A DNA stretch of 34,894 nt from NCBI GenBank assembly GCA_036351435.1, contig JAZBPA010000103.1:1-34894 (forward strand). Direction: 5' to 3'. This document shows, one piece after another, positions 18,159 through 25,318 of the stretch (the first letter of the stretch is position 1; every line of letters starts with the position of its first letter). This stretch comes from JAAUQA01 sp036351435 (GTDB lineage Bacteria > Pseudomonadota > Gammaproteobacteria > Competibacterales > Competibacteraceae). The position numbers were made by a program, and so were the translations under genes. Below the pieces are notes generated by a model that worked only from the letters and a program-made list of their open reading frames with translations, was not told the DNA's origin and searched no databases.

Positions 18159-19181
18159 CTACTCGACTGGTTTATGAAATAAGTAATGGGAAACGTACCA
18201 TTCCGTGCCTTTCCGATAGCCGAATAGTTCCGCACAAGCCATGAAGAACACCCGCCAGCGTTGGAACCAACGCGTTGCTTGGGATCCATAAACCTCTTTA
18301 AATAACTCCAGAATCGCTTTGCGATGGCGATCCTGGTTGATTAACCAGGTTTCGCAAGTCCGTTGATAGTGAGAACCATTGATAAGCCAACGCTTCTCCA
18401 AAGCCAGTTGGTCTTGAAAATGCAGTAGCAGATCGGCAGAAGGCATTAAGCCGCCGGTGAAGAAAAAACGCCCCATCCAGTTTTCTTCCCCTGCCGTTTC
18501 GAAAGGATAAGCAAGTCGCTGGTGAGTAAAAATATGTACGAATAGTTTTCCCGCCGGTTTTAGCCAGCAAGAGATTCTTTGCATCAACGCCTGATAATTG
18601 CGCATGTGTTCGAACATCTCTACCGAAACGACCCGATCGAAGCGCTGATCGGTATAAAAATCATTCATGTCGGCGGTGATGACTTTTACGTTGCTAATCT
18701 GCAGCCGTTGGCATTCGCCTTCGATGTATTTGCGTTGCAAGCGGGAATTGGAAAGCGCTGTAATCCGCGAATGGGGATAATGCTCGGCCATCCACAGCGT
18801 CAACGAACCCCATCCGCAACCCAATTCCAAGATCGCTTGGCCGTCTGTTATACCGGCCCGCTCGCAGGTTAGTGCCAGCATGGCGGCCTCTGCTTCACTA
18901 AGCGTCTCCACCCCGGGGGGCCAGTAACAGGCGCTGTATTTTAGATGCTCTCCCATGATGTAGCGGAAGAATTCGGGCGGCAGTTCATAGTGTTGTTGGT
19001 TGGCCTTGTCCGTATGCAGTGCTATCGGACTGTTACGCAGTTCATCCAACAGTGCGGTCAAATCGAGGCTGGCTTGACGGGCTTCATCACGCAACCGTTT
19101 GGCCAGTAAATGACGGATACCAATCCGAGTCACCACATCAGGGATCACCCCTTTTTCCATCAATTCAATCGCACTTTTCAT
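18159..19181 (-). CDS. SAM-dependent methyltransferase, CNMT-like branch of the cyclopropane-synthase superfamily
   Basis: The 340-residue protein has the SAM-binding motif ILELGCGWGSLTLWMA and the superfamily signatures VSVEMFEHMRNY, LFVHIFTH and GSHYQRTCETW. They match the Glu, His and Tyr of the bicarbonate site in E. coli Cfa. Several segments resemble plant coclaurine N-methyltransferase and its bacterial relatives more than Cfa: IPDVVTRIGIRHLLAKRL at the N-terminus, FFRYIMGEHLKYSACYWP, FFFTGGLMPSADLLLHFQ, and WRVFFMACAELFGYRKGTEW near the end. The substrate may thus be an amine or a lipid. It is shorter than E. coli Cfa (382). The start is ATG 19181 with AGGAG upstream. Nearby genes for DUF1475, DUF1365 and a flavin oxidoreductase point to a shared lipid-related pathway. 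Confidence 0.85.
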   Translation of the reverse strand: MKSAIELMEKGVIPDVVTRIGIRHLLAKRLRDEARQASLDLTALLDELRNSPIALHTDKANQQHYELPPEFFRYIMGEHLKYSACYWPPGVETLSEAEAAMLALTCERAGITDGQAILELGCGWGSLTLWMAEHYPHSRITALSNSRLQRKYIEGECQRLQISNVKVITADMNDFYTDQRFDRVVSVEMFEHMRNYQALMQRISCWLKPAGKLFVHIFTHQRLAYPFETAGEENWMGRFFFTGGLMPSADLLLHFQDQLALEKRWLINGSHYQRTCETWLINQDRHRKAILELFKEVYGSQATRWFQRWRVFFMACAELFGYRKGTEWYVSHYLFHKPVE

Positions 19182-19289
19182 CAGAATGGCTCCTACTCAC
19201 CAAGTGCTGAACAAAGAATACGGTTACACCGCACTTCCCAGGTTTTTGTCGGTCTTGAAACTAACACCTTTGCCATTGAGGAACTCGCT

Positions 19290-19622
19290 ATGTTGCGTGT
19301 CACTATCGTTGTCTGTGGGGTCCTACTGGGCGTCCTGATAGCGGCTATTCTGGCTGCCAGCGGGCATAGCCACGTCCTGAACGGGTTGCAGTATGTACTA
19401 GCCGATCCCTGGGGGGCGGTTACCTTGCTGGATCTGGGCATAGGTTTGCTGTTCGTCGCTGCCTGGCTGAGTGTCATGGAACCTCACCCGCTGCGCGCCG
19501 CTTTGTGGATCATCGCGTTGTGTGTGCTCGGCAATGTGACTACGCTGATTTATTTGCTGTGCCGTACCCGCCAGGTCCAGCGTTTTTCCGAACTGTTTCT
19601 GCCTTCTCAGCAGAGTAGCTGA
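19290..19622 (+). CDS. DUF1475-like small membrane protein
   Basis: The 110-residue protein has three predicted membrane helices: MLRVTIVVCGVLLGVLIAA, TLLDLGIGLLFVAAWLSVM and LWIIALCVLGNVTTLIYLL. The ADPWGAVTLLDLGIG and LGNVTTLIYLL patterns fit the DUF1475 family as I remember it. GAGGA lies 8 bases before ATG 19290; the open frame extends upstream to 19110 but overlaps the divergent methyltransferase gene and lacks support. It is transcribed away from the methyltransferase, from a shared 108-bp gap, and converges on the DUF1365 gene. Function unknown; it may anchor or serve the neighbouring lipid enzymes. Confidence 0.75.
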   Translation: MLRVTIVVCGVLLGVLIAAILAASGHSHVLNGLQYVLADPWGAVTLLDLGIGLLFVAAWLSVMEPHPLRAALWIIALCVLGNVTTLIYLLCRTRQVQRFSELFLPSQQSS

Positions 19623-19663
19623 ACACCGTGTACTGATGTGAATCGGCTGACAGGATGAAGTCT

Positions 19664-20422
19664 TCATAGGTGTGGATTATCCGGAACAGGGGCTGGATGA
19701 GCGAAAGTCGGAGTTCGTTTGCACCAAAGTCGCAGCGCTTCCCAATAAATAGCTGCAAGGACTGTGCCGGTTATGAAGGGAAACCGCACCCATAGTTTGG
19801 CTAAGTTCCGTCCGGTGATAGGCCGATGTCGCAGCGCTAGTGTGGCATCGAATAGAGTGATACCGGCTTGTGACACCTCCATATGCACACCCAAGCTGTT
19901 CCCCGGTTCATTACACCGCCAAGCGTACTCCAGTTCCATGGGTAGGAACGGTGATACATGCAGGGCCTTTTTGAAATGGTAACGATGCCGGTCAGACCCG
20001 GCCCTGTCCAGGACATAACAATGACGTTCTCCCCACGGAGTGCTTGTTACTTCGGCCACCAGGGCATCGACTCGCTGGTCAGCAGCATCGAAACAGTAAT
20101 AAATGCTAATAGGATTGAAGCAATAGCCGAAGTAACGTAAATGGGTCAGCAGGCGAATCGGGCCGCAGGGTCGGCGACCCAGCTGTGTTTCGACGTAATC
20201 TCGTACACAGTCATCCAGCGATTGGTTGGGGTCGCCGAAATGGTCTTCGCGGCGGAATCGGGCCGGTGCCCAACGTCGAGTTGACCATAGCCAACGACCG
20301 CGGAACACCTCGGAAAGCTCTGCTAAATCCAGATATAACATGAATATCCGGTAACGGAAGGCATGTGGCCGAGGCCGGAACCGCCGATGTCGCACTTGCC
20401 CTACATAAAGACCGCTGTTCAC
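19664..20422 (-). CDS. DUF1365 family protein
   Basis: The 252-residue protein carries the DUF1365 hallmarks: LYVGQVRHRRFRPRPHAFRY at the N-terminus, the central LLTHLRYFGYCFNPISIYYC, and VAEVTSTPWGERHCYVL followed by HFKKALHVSPFLPMELEYAW. The biochemical role is unknown. The family is nearly always found with a flavin amine-oxidase-like gene and a Cfa-like methyltransferase, as here, in regions linked to unusual membrane fatty acids and to light or singlet-oxygen response. The start is GTG 20422, overlapping the upstream flavoprotein stop by 4 bp (GTGA), so translation is coupled. The C-terminal hydrophobic stretch FITGTVLAAIYWEALRLW may be a membrane contact. Confidence 0.9.
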   Translation of the reverse strand: MNSGLYVGQVRHRRFRPRPHAFRYRIFMLYLDLAELSEVFRGRWLWSTRRWAPARFRREDHFGDPNQSLDDCVRDYVETQLGRRPCGPIRLLTHLRYFGYCFNPISIYYCFDAADQRVDALVAEVTSTPWGERHCYVLDRAGSDRHRYHFKKALHVSPFLPMELEYAWRCNEPGNSLGVHMEVSQAGITLFDATLALRHRPITGRNLAKLWVRFPFITGTVLAAIYWEALRLWCKRTPTFAHPAPVPDNPHL

Positions 20423-21672
20423 GCCGCCTCCCGCCGTTGTTTGAGGTATTGATGCACGCGCAACGCGCTGTTCACTCCATCTTCATGAAATCCATATCCC
20501 CAGTAGGCGCCACAATACCAAGTGCGAGCGACGCCGTTGATCTCCCACCAGCGTTGTTGTGCTGCCACGCTGCGCGCCGTGAAAACCGGATGATGATAGA
20601 TCGTGCGATATAGGATTTTACTCGGATCTACGGATGCGCTATCGTTGAGGGTGACGCAAAACGTTTCCGGCGCATCCAGCCCCTGCAATAGGTTCATATT
20701 ATACGTGACCGTCGCACGCGATTGGGTTTGAGGCAGTACCCGGTAATTCCAAGCCGCCCAAGCTAGCTTGCGGCGTGGCAGCAGGCTCGTGTCAGTGTGT
20801 AACACGGCTTCGTTTTCCTGATAAGGAATAGCACCCAGAATATGTCGTTCCTGTGGACTGGGATCGGCCAGTAGCCGCAGTGCTTGGTCACTATGGGTAG
20901 CGATGACGACCGCATCGAAGTGCTCGATTTCTCCATTCTGCGGTTTGATACTAACTCCGCCTGGACGACGTTGTACCCACTGCACCGGACAAGACAAGCG
21001 AATACGATGCCGAAACGGTGCTATCAAGCGTTGCGCGTAACTCCGCGATCCCCCCTGAACTACCCGCCATTGCGGTCGTTGTTTGACATTGAGCAGCCCG
21101 TGATTTTTGAAAAACTGCACAAAATGTCGGGCTGGAATGCGCTCCATGAGCGCCGGTTCTGCCGACCAGATGGCTGCCCCCATGGGAATCAAATACTGTT
21201 CGATGAATGCCTTTCCATAGCGTTGGCGATTCAAATAATGAGCTAGTGTCGTGTCGTGATCATCACTCTCCAACAAGGCGAGCGACTCACGATTAAAGCG
21301 CAAGATGTCCTGCAACATACGATAAAACGAGGGCCGCAATAGATTGCGGCGTTGGGCAAACAAGGTGTTGATACTATTGCCATTGTACTCCAAGCCGGTT
21401 TTCTCGCAGCGGACACTGAAACTCATAGTGGTAGGTTGGGAGGCAACGTCGAGTTGCTCAAGCAGCGCGATAAAATTAGGGTAAGTCCAGTCATTGAACA
21501 CGATAAAACCGGTATCCACGGCGTAAGAACCTCCCGCCACTTTTACGTCCACTGTATTGGTATGGCCACCGACAGCGTCATTGGCCTCAAAAATCGTCAC
21601 AGCATGTTCCTGATGCAACAACCAAGCGGCTGTCATACCGGAGATGCCGGTGCCGATAATCGCAATATTCAT
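20419..21672 (-). CDS. FAD-dependent amine-oxidase-like oxidoreductase
   Basis: The 417-residue flavoprotein opens with a dinucleotide-binding fold: IAIIGTGISGMTAAWLL (GxGxxG at residues 7-12), the FEAN acidic end of strand two, and AVGGHTNTVDV. AVDTGFIVFNDWTYPNF is typical of the NAD(P)-binding amine-oxidase-like family found beside DUF1365 and Cfa-like genes. Homologues in Rhodobacter belong to the singlet-oxygen regulon and have been linked to unusual fatty-acid formation. By analogy it may desaturate or oxidise a lipid chain modified by the methyltransferase, but this is inferred. ATG 21672 is preferred over TTG 21675 because GGGGA is well placed. It leads a two-gene unit with DUF1365 and is divergent from the SDR gene. 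Confidence 0.9.
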   Translation of the reverse strand: MNIAIIGTGISGMTAAWLLHQEHAVTIFEANDAVGGHTNTVDVKVAGGSYAVDTGFIVFNDWTYPNFIALLEQLDVASQPTTMSFSVRCEKTGLEYNGNSINTLFAQRRNLLRPSFYRMLQDILRFNRESLALLESDDHDTTLAHYLNRQRYGKAFIEQYLIPMGAAIWSAEPALMERIPARHFVQFFKNHGLLNVKQRPQWRVVQGGSRSYAQRLIAPFRHRIRLSCPVQWVQRRPGGVSIKPQNGEIEHFDAVVIATHSDQALRLLADPSPQERHILGAIPYQENEAVLHTDTSLLPRRKLAWAAWNYRVLPQTQSRATVTYNMNLLQGLDAPETFCVTLNDSASVDPSKILYRTIYHHPVFTARSVAAQQRWWEINGVARTWYCGAYWGYGFHEDGVNSALRVHQYLKQRREAA

Positions 21673-21836
21673 CAATCAAATCCCCATAATAGTGCGCAAA
21701 TACCAGAAAGAACGCGCCAAGTGGCTACACAATCTCTCCTAAAGAACAGTTATCTAATGCGTTGCAGCCCAACTGGAGAGAATGCGTCATCAACTCTCGA
21801 TTAGGATGCAACTTGCTATACGTTAGTTTGTCTCAT

Positions 21837-21889
21837 TAAACCGTACAAAATTTATACATTATTTGTACAGCTAGATCAATATCTGTACA
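21837..21889 (-). promoter_or_regulatory. 11-bp phased TGTACA-like repeats over the flavoprotein promoter
   Basis: On the minus strand three direct repeats follow each other at exactly 11 bp: TGTACAAATAA (21869-21859), TGTATAAATTT (21858-21848) and TGTACGGTTTA (21847-21837). A fourth TGTACA lies 20 bp upstream at 21889-21884. A strong sigma-70 pattern, TTGATC (21879-21874), 17 bases, TATAAA (21856-21851), is woven into them, so the -10 lies inside the second repeat. Tandem 11-bp repeats covering the core promoter fit the operators of tetrameric MerR-type B12 photoreceptors (LitR/CarH). The array also lies about 40-80 bp before the divergent SDR start and could control both sides. Confidence 0.6.
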
Positions 21890-21925
21890 AACTATTTTTC
21901 AACATTCTGAGTAAGGTAATGAACC

Positions 21926-22666
21926 ATGAAGAAAATTGTGTTGCTGACAGGTGCCAGTGGGGGGTTGGGGCAAGCATTAGCTCATGAATTGAGTGAAGAC
22001 GGCTATTCAATAGCTTTGGTGGGTCGAGACAAGGAAAGGTTGCAAGACATTTATGGTCCCGATGCTGTGGTTATTGAAGCCGATGTGTCAACTGATGAGG
22101 GTGCCAAAACGGCATTTACGGTCTGTAATGAGCAATTAGGATTGCCGACAGCTCTAGCGCATTGCGCCGGTTCAACCCTAATATCAGCCCTGCATCGCAC
22201 TCCAGCAGCACAGTATCGCGCTTGCCTTGCCGCTAATCTTGACAGCGCGTTTTTTACCTTGAGTGCTTTCGTCGAAGGCTTGCGCGAAGCCCGGCAACCT
22301 GGTGCAGCGGTTTTGGTATCCTCGGTGGTCGCCAAAATCGGGGTAGCTAATCATGAGGCAATCGCCGTTGCTAAAGCGGGTGTGGAGGGATTGGTGCGAT
22401 CTGCGGCCGCAACGTATGCGCCGAGCCGTATCCGCATCAACGGGGTAGCACCAGGGATTATGGATACGCCGGCCACAGCCAAAATTCTCGGTAATGAGGT
22501 CAGTCGCGCCGGAGCTTCACGGCAGTATCCCTTACCAGGGGTCGGTAATCCTGCCGATACGGCTCAACTAATGGCTTGGTTGTTGTCGGAGCCGGCACAT
22601 TGGGTGACCGGTCAAGTGTGGGCTGTAGACGGCGGATTTTCCAGCGTCCGGCCGTTGGTGAAATAG
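21926..22666 (+). CDS. SDR-fold protein lacking the catalytic tyrosine
   Basis: The 246-residue protein has a classical short-chain dehydrogenase frame: the cofactor motif TGASGGLG at residues 8-15, a CAG motif in ALAHCAGSTLI, AANLDSAFF around the structural Asn, SSVVAKIG with Ser132/133, and INGVAPGIMDTP. At the active site the usual Y-x3-K reads I146-x3-K150 (HEAIAVAKAG), so the proton-donating tyrosine is replaced by isoleucine. Ser133 to Ile146 keeps the normal 13-residue spacing, so this is a substitution, not a shift. Normal alcohol/ketone chemistry is therefore unlikely. It is divergent from the flavoprotein across the repeat-bearing promoter and is probably part of the same regulon. 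Start is ATG 21926 with AAGG upstream. Confidence 0.88.
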   Translation: MKKIVLLTGASGGLGQALAHELSEDGYSIALVGRDKERLQDIYGPDAVVIEADVSTDEGAKTAFTVCNEQLGLPTALAHCAGSTLISALHRTPAAQYRACLAANLDSAFFTLSAFVEGLREARQPGAAVLVSSVVAKIGVANHEAIAVAKAGVEGLVRSAAATYAPSRIRINGVAPGIMDTPATAKILGNEVSRAGASRQYPLPGVGNPADTAQLMAWLLSEPAHWVTGQVWAVDGGFSSVRPLVK

Positions 22667-22712
22667 ATGAAGCGGCAACCATAATTAGCCTGGGTGACAA
22701 CAGCAACATCTG

Positions 22713-24716
22713 CTACCGGCGCAGCAGGCTAACCAAGCGCTTGATGCGATTGAGCTGAGGATGCAGATAAAGCAACACCCCTTGGGGGAGAAATCCAGCC
22801 ATCCGCTTGATACGCCTCAACAACCGCATATTGTTGCTGTGCCCGAAATCATTGCCAGCAGGATGCATCCCACCAGATACCTGTGCTAACACATTCCGCA
22901 AGCGCTGGTTTTCCGTTTCCAAGGCGTCGATGCGCGACCAAATTCGCCGCACCGGATTATCCAAGGTCCAATACCGATGATCTTTGCTATAGAACGTGGT
23001 CAGCGCTTGCGAGTCCTTATTCTCGCAGCGGACGAACTGCCGGTACTCGGCAGTAATGCCAGGCAGTCGATGAAAAACTGTTTGATCTGCCAACCGCCGC
23101 CAGAAATCCCAATCTTCGAACACCTCCACAGACTCATCAAACCGCCCAATACGCTCCCACAATTCCTTGGAAAATAGGATCGACATGTTGGCGAGATAAT
23201 TGGTGCAGTGCAACCGATCCCGGTCAAAATCAACTCCCCAGAACAGCGTCTTTTCTTTATTTAGCACGAAACCCTGTCCGGCCCAATGGTATTCTCCCTT
23301 CTCGCAATCGCTGTAAGCGACCTGCTCGCCGGTCGTTTCGAGAAATAAGGTCAGCTTTTCCAGATGTTCGGGGTAGAGCAGATCATCGTCATCCAGGAAA
23401 TTGACGTATTTGCCGTGCGCGACTGCCACGCCGGTATTGGCAGCTGCGGCTCTGCCTTGAGCAGTATCATGGACTTGATAAGTGATGTGTAGGTAATTGC
23501 TGAATGGCGCGATAACGGTTGATACGTCTTCACCCCCGTCATTGACGACGATCACTTCCAGATTAGGATAGGTTTGGGTTAGCAGACTTGAAAGCGCTTC
23601 TTGCAACAGTAGGGGGCGCTTTTGGGTGCGCACAATAACTGAAACCAACGGTAATGACCGATTTTGCAACGCGCCCAGCGGTAGTGTCTGCTTAAGTGCA
23701 ACACGTTCAATGGGGTATCTGGCAATCTCTCGGCTATCCAATAAAAAATAGCCTTCTACATAACCACAGGAACCTGCCACTGTGAGTGCGCGAAAACGGT
23801 TGAGACTGACAGCAAATTCGGTGTATGGGCAATACTGAAGTTGACTCTTGTACGCATCACATGCTTGCCGCTTTTGTTCTATGACCTCACTGATGTCGAC
23901 TAGCGTGTTGACGTTGAGGGGATGGTTGACTTCATAAAAGGCGACCTGCGTTTCTATACCGGCATGTTGTACGGCCTGCCACAACAGCATCGCGGTCGCC
24001 CGGTGATCGGGGTGAAATTCCAATGGCGACGGCGCATAGACTAATGTGGGGCGATAGCTGTCTAACAGTTTCGATAGACGTTTGATGAGCTTCTCGTTAG
24101 CCACCAGACTTCTGTCTTGAATACCCCAAAAGGTGATGTCGGAGACTCCCAACAGATGTCCCGCCTTTTTAGCTTCCGTTTCCCGTAGGCGTATATAGTC
24201 GTCCTTAGCGTATTCTTGTTTGAAATCTCCCTGCGAGCCGTCCGTAACGAAAATCACTTTGACGGGATCCTGATGGTTGCAGTGCAGACGAATAGCTCCC
24301 CCGCAGCCGAGTGATTCGTCGTCGGGATGTGGCGCCAGCACCAATACCCGCTGGCCGATCAATGTGGTGGTTTCGAATGGAATGTGCTGGCGTTCGTAAG
24401 ACGCGCAAATCGTCACTGGACTGTTTTCCAGCGCTTCCCCTGTGCGTTCGAATTGGAAATGGAATTCATGCCGCTGACCGTCCAGGTATTGCGGCGGAAT
24501 GGAGTAAACAAAGCTGTGATACCCTTGGCCGAATCCCTGCGCTTTCAAGTCCCAACGAAACAATGAGGGGCTAAAGGTTTCCAGCTTATGTTGACCCAAC
24601 GAGACTTGGACAAAAACGGGTTCGTCGGGCCTTAAGCGATTAGCGGCCCAACCTTTGATGAGGGATGAATTATGGAACTCAATCTTTCCTTGAAAACAGT
24701 CTGTGGGATCGTTCAA
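22713..24716 (-). CDS. PIG-L deacetylase / GT2 glycosyltransferase fusion
   Basis: The 667-residue protein joins three parts. Residues 1-110 form a beta-rich domain (GKIEFHNSSLIKGWAANR) like the carbohydrate-associated modules in surface-polysaccharide enzymes. Residues about 120-345 are a PIG-L/LmbE N-deacetylase with metal motif PHPDDE (H130, D132, D133) and FHPDHRAT. Residues about 355-600 are a GT-A family 2 glycosyltransferase (VSVIVRTQKR, VIVVNDGGED, the metal site NFLDDDDLLYPEH, and EVFEDWDFWRRL). A short coiled coil (RIDALETENQRLRNVLAQ) and a basic tail follow. It may deacetylate a GlcNAc-type sugar and transfer another. The TTG 24716 start has no clear ribosome site, and no ATG lies nearby. 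It is isolated from any sugar cluster, 46 bp after the gcvR-like gene. Confidence 0.87.
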   Translation of the reverse strand: MNDPTDCFQGKIEFHNSSLIKGWAANRLRPDEPVFVQVSLGQHKLETFSPSLFRWDLKAQGFGQGYHSFVYSIPPQYLDGQRHEFHFQFERTGEALENSPVTICASYERQHIPFETTTLIGQRVLVLAPHPDDESLGCGGAIRLHCNHQDPVKVIFVTDGSQGDFKQEYAKDDYIRLRETEAKKAGHLLGVSDITFWGIQDRSLVANEKLIKRLSKLLDSYRPTLVYAPSPLEFHPDHRATAMLLWQAVQHAGIETQVAFYEVNHPLNVNTLVDISEVIEQKRQACDAYKSQLQYCPYTEFAVSLNRFRALTVAGSCGYVEGYFLLDSREIARYPIERVALKQTLPLGALQNRSLPLVSVIVRTQKRPLLLQEALSSLLTQTYPNLEVIVVNDGGEDVSTVIAPFSNYLHITYQVHDTAQGRAAAANTGVAVAHGKYVNFLDDDDLLYPEHLEKLTLFLETTGEQVAYSDCEKGEYHWAGQGFVLNKEKTLFWGVDFDRDRLHCTNYLANMSILFSKELWERIGRFDESVEVFEDWDFWRRLADQTVFHRLPGITAEYRQFVRCENKDSQALTTFYSKDHRYWTLDNPVRRIWSRIDALETENQRLRNVLAQVSGGMHPAGNDFGHSNNMRLLRRIKRMAGFLPQGVLLYLHPQLNRIKRLVSLLRR

Positions 24717-24762
24717 AACAGGTAGACCCCGTCAGACAAATGATTTTTGCGGCACAGCGTGA

Positions 24763-25299
24763 CTAAACCGCCGGAGTCACGGCATCGTCCAGGGTAATAT
24801 CAACCATCAACTCGTTGGCAAGTTCTTCCAGGACTTCGCGCAATTCATCGACGGATAATTCCTGCGGAACGTGCAAACGGGCACTGGCGTGGAACAGGGT
24901 TTCGCCCGACCAGGAAGCGCTGGTGCATTCAGTGCTGAGCTCCTCAATGTTGATTCCACTGCTCGCCAGCGCGTGGGATACATCATGCACGATACCCGGA
25001 TGATCCTGACCGACCAGATTCAGGCTCAAAACCCGATAGCCTGAGGGTGCTCCCGACGCGGCGCTTTTCTCCACGACGATCCTAAGACCCTCTGAGTCTA
25101 GTTTCCGCAAAGCGGCGATTAATGCCTCGGCATTAGCGTCCGGCACGTCAGCCCGCAAGATGCCGGTAAATTTTCCGGCCAGACGCGCCATGCGGCTTTC
25201 CAGCCAATTCCCGCCCTGCTCGACAATCGCTGTGGATACCGCGTCGACTAAGCCCGGCCGGTCATCCCCAATCAAAGTCAATACTAATGATGTGCTCAT
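24763..25299 (-). CDS. gcvR: Glycine cleavage system regulator GcvR-like, two ACT domains
   Basis: The 178-residue protein holds two ACT domains: SLVLTLIGDDRPGLVDAVSTA (residues about 4-80) and LSLNLVGQDHPGIVHDVSHAL (about 92-165). E. coli GcvR (190 residues) binds the activator GcvA and, sensing glycine through ACT, represses the gcv operon. Here it is 19 bp downstream of gcvP on the same strand, in the operon it may control, which strengthens the assignment. No gcvA is in the window, so its partner is unknown. Start ATG 25299 has GGTGAA upstream. Confidence 0.85.
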   Translation of the reverse strand: MSTSLVLTLIGDDRPGLVDAVSTAIVEQGGNWLESRMARLAGKFTGILRADVPDANAEALIAALRKLDSEGLRIVVEKSAASGAPSGYRVLSLNLVGQDHPGIVHDVSHALASSGINIEELSTECTSASWSGETLFHASARLHVPQELSVDELREVLEELANELMVDITLDDAVTPAV

Positions 25300-25318
25300 G
25301 GTTTCACCCTTGGCGCGT

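Noticed and set aside
19110..19289. Upstream extension of the DUF1475 frame
   Set aside because: It overlaps the divergent methyltransferase start, and a clear ribosome site precedes ATG 19290.
21926..22666. Call as FabG (3-oxoacyl-ACP reductase)
   Set aside because: The catalytic tyrosine is absent and there is no fatty-acid synthesis gene next to it.
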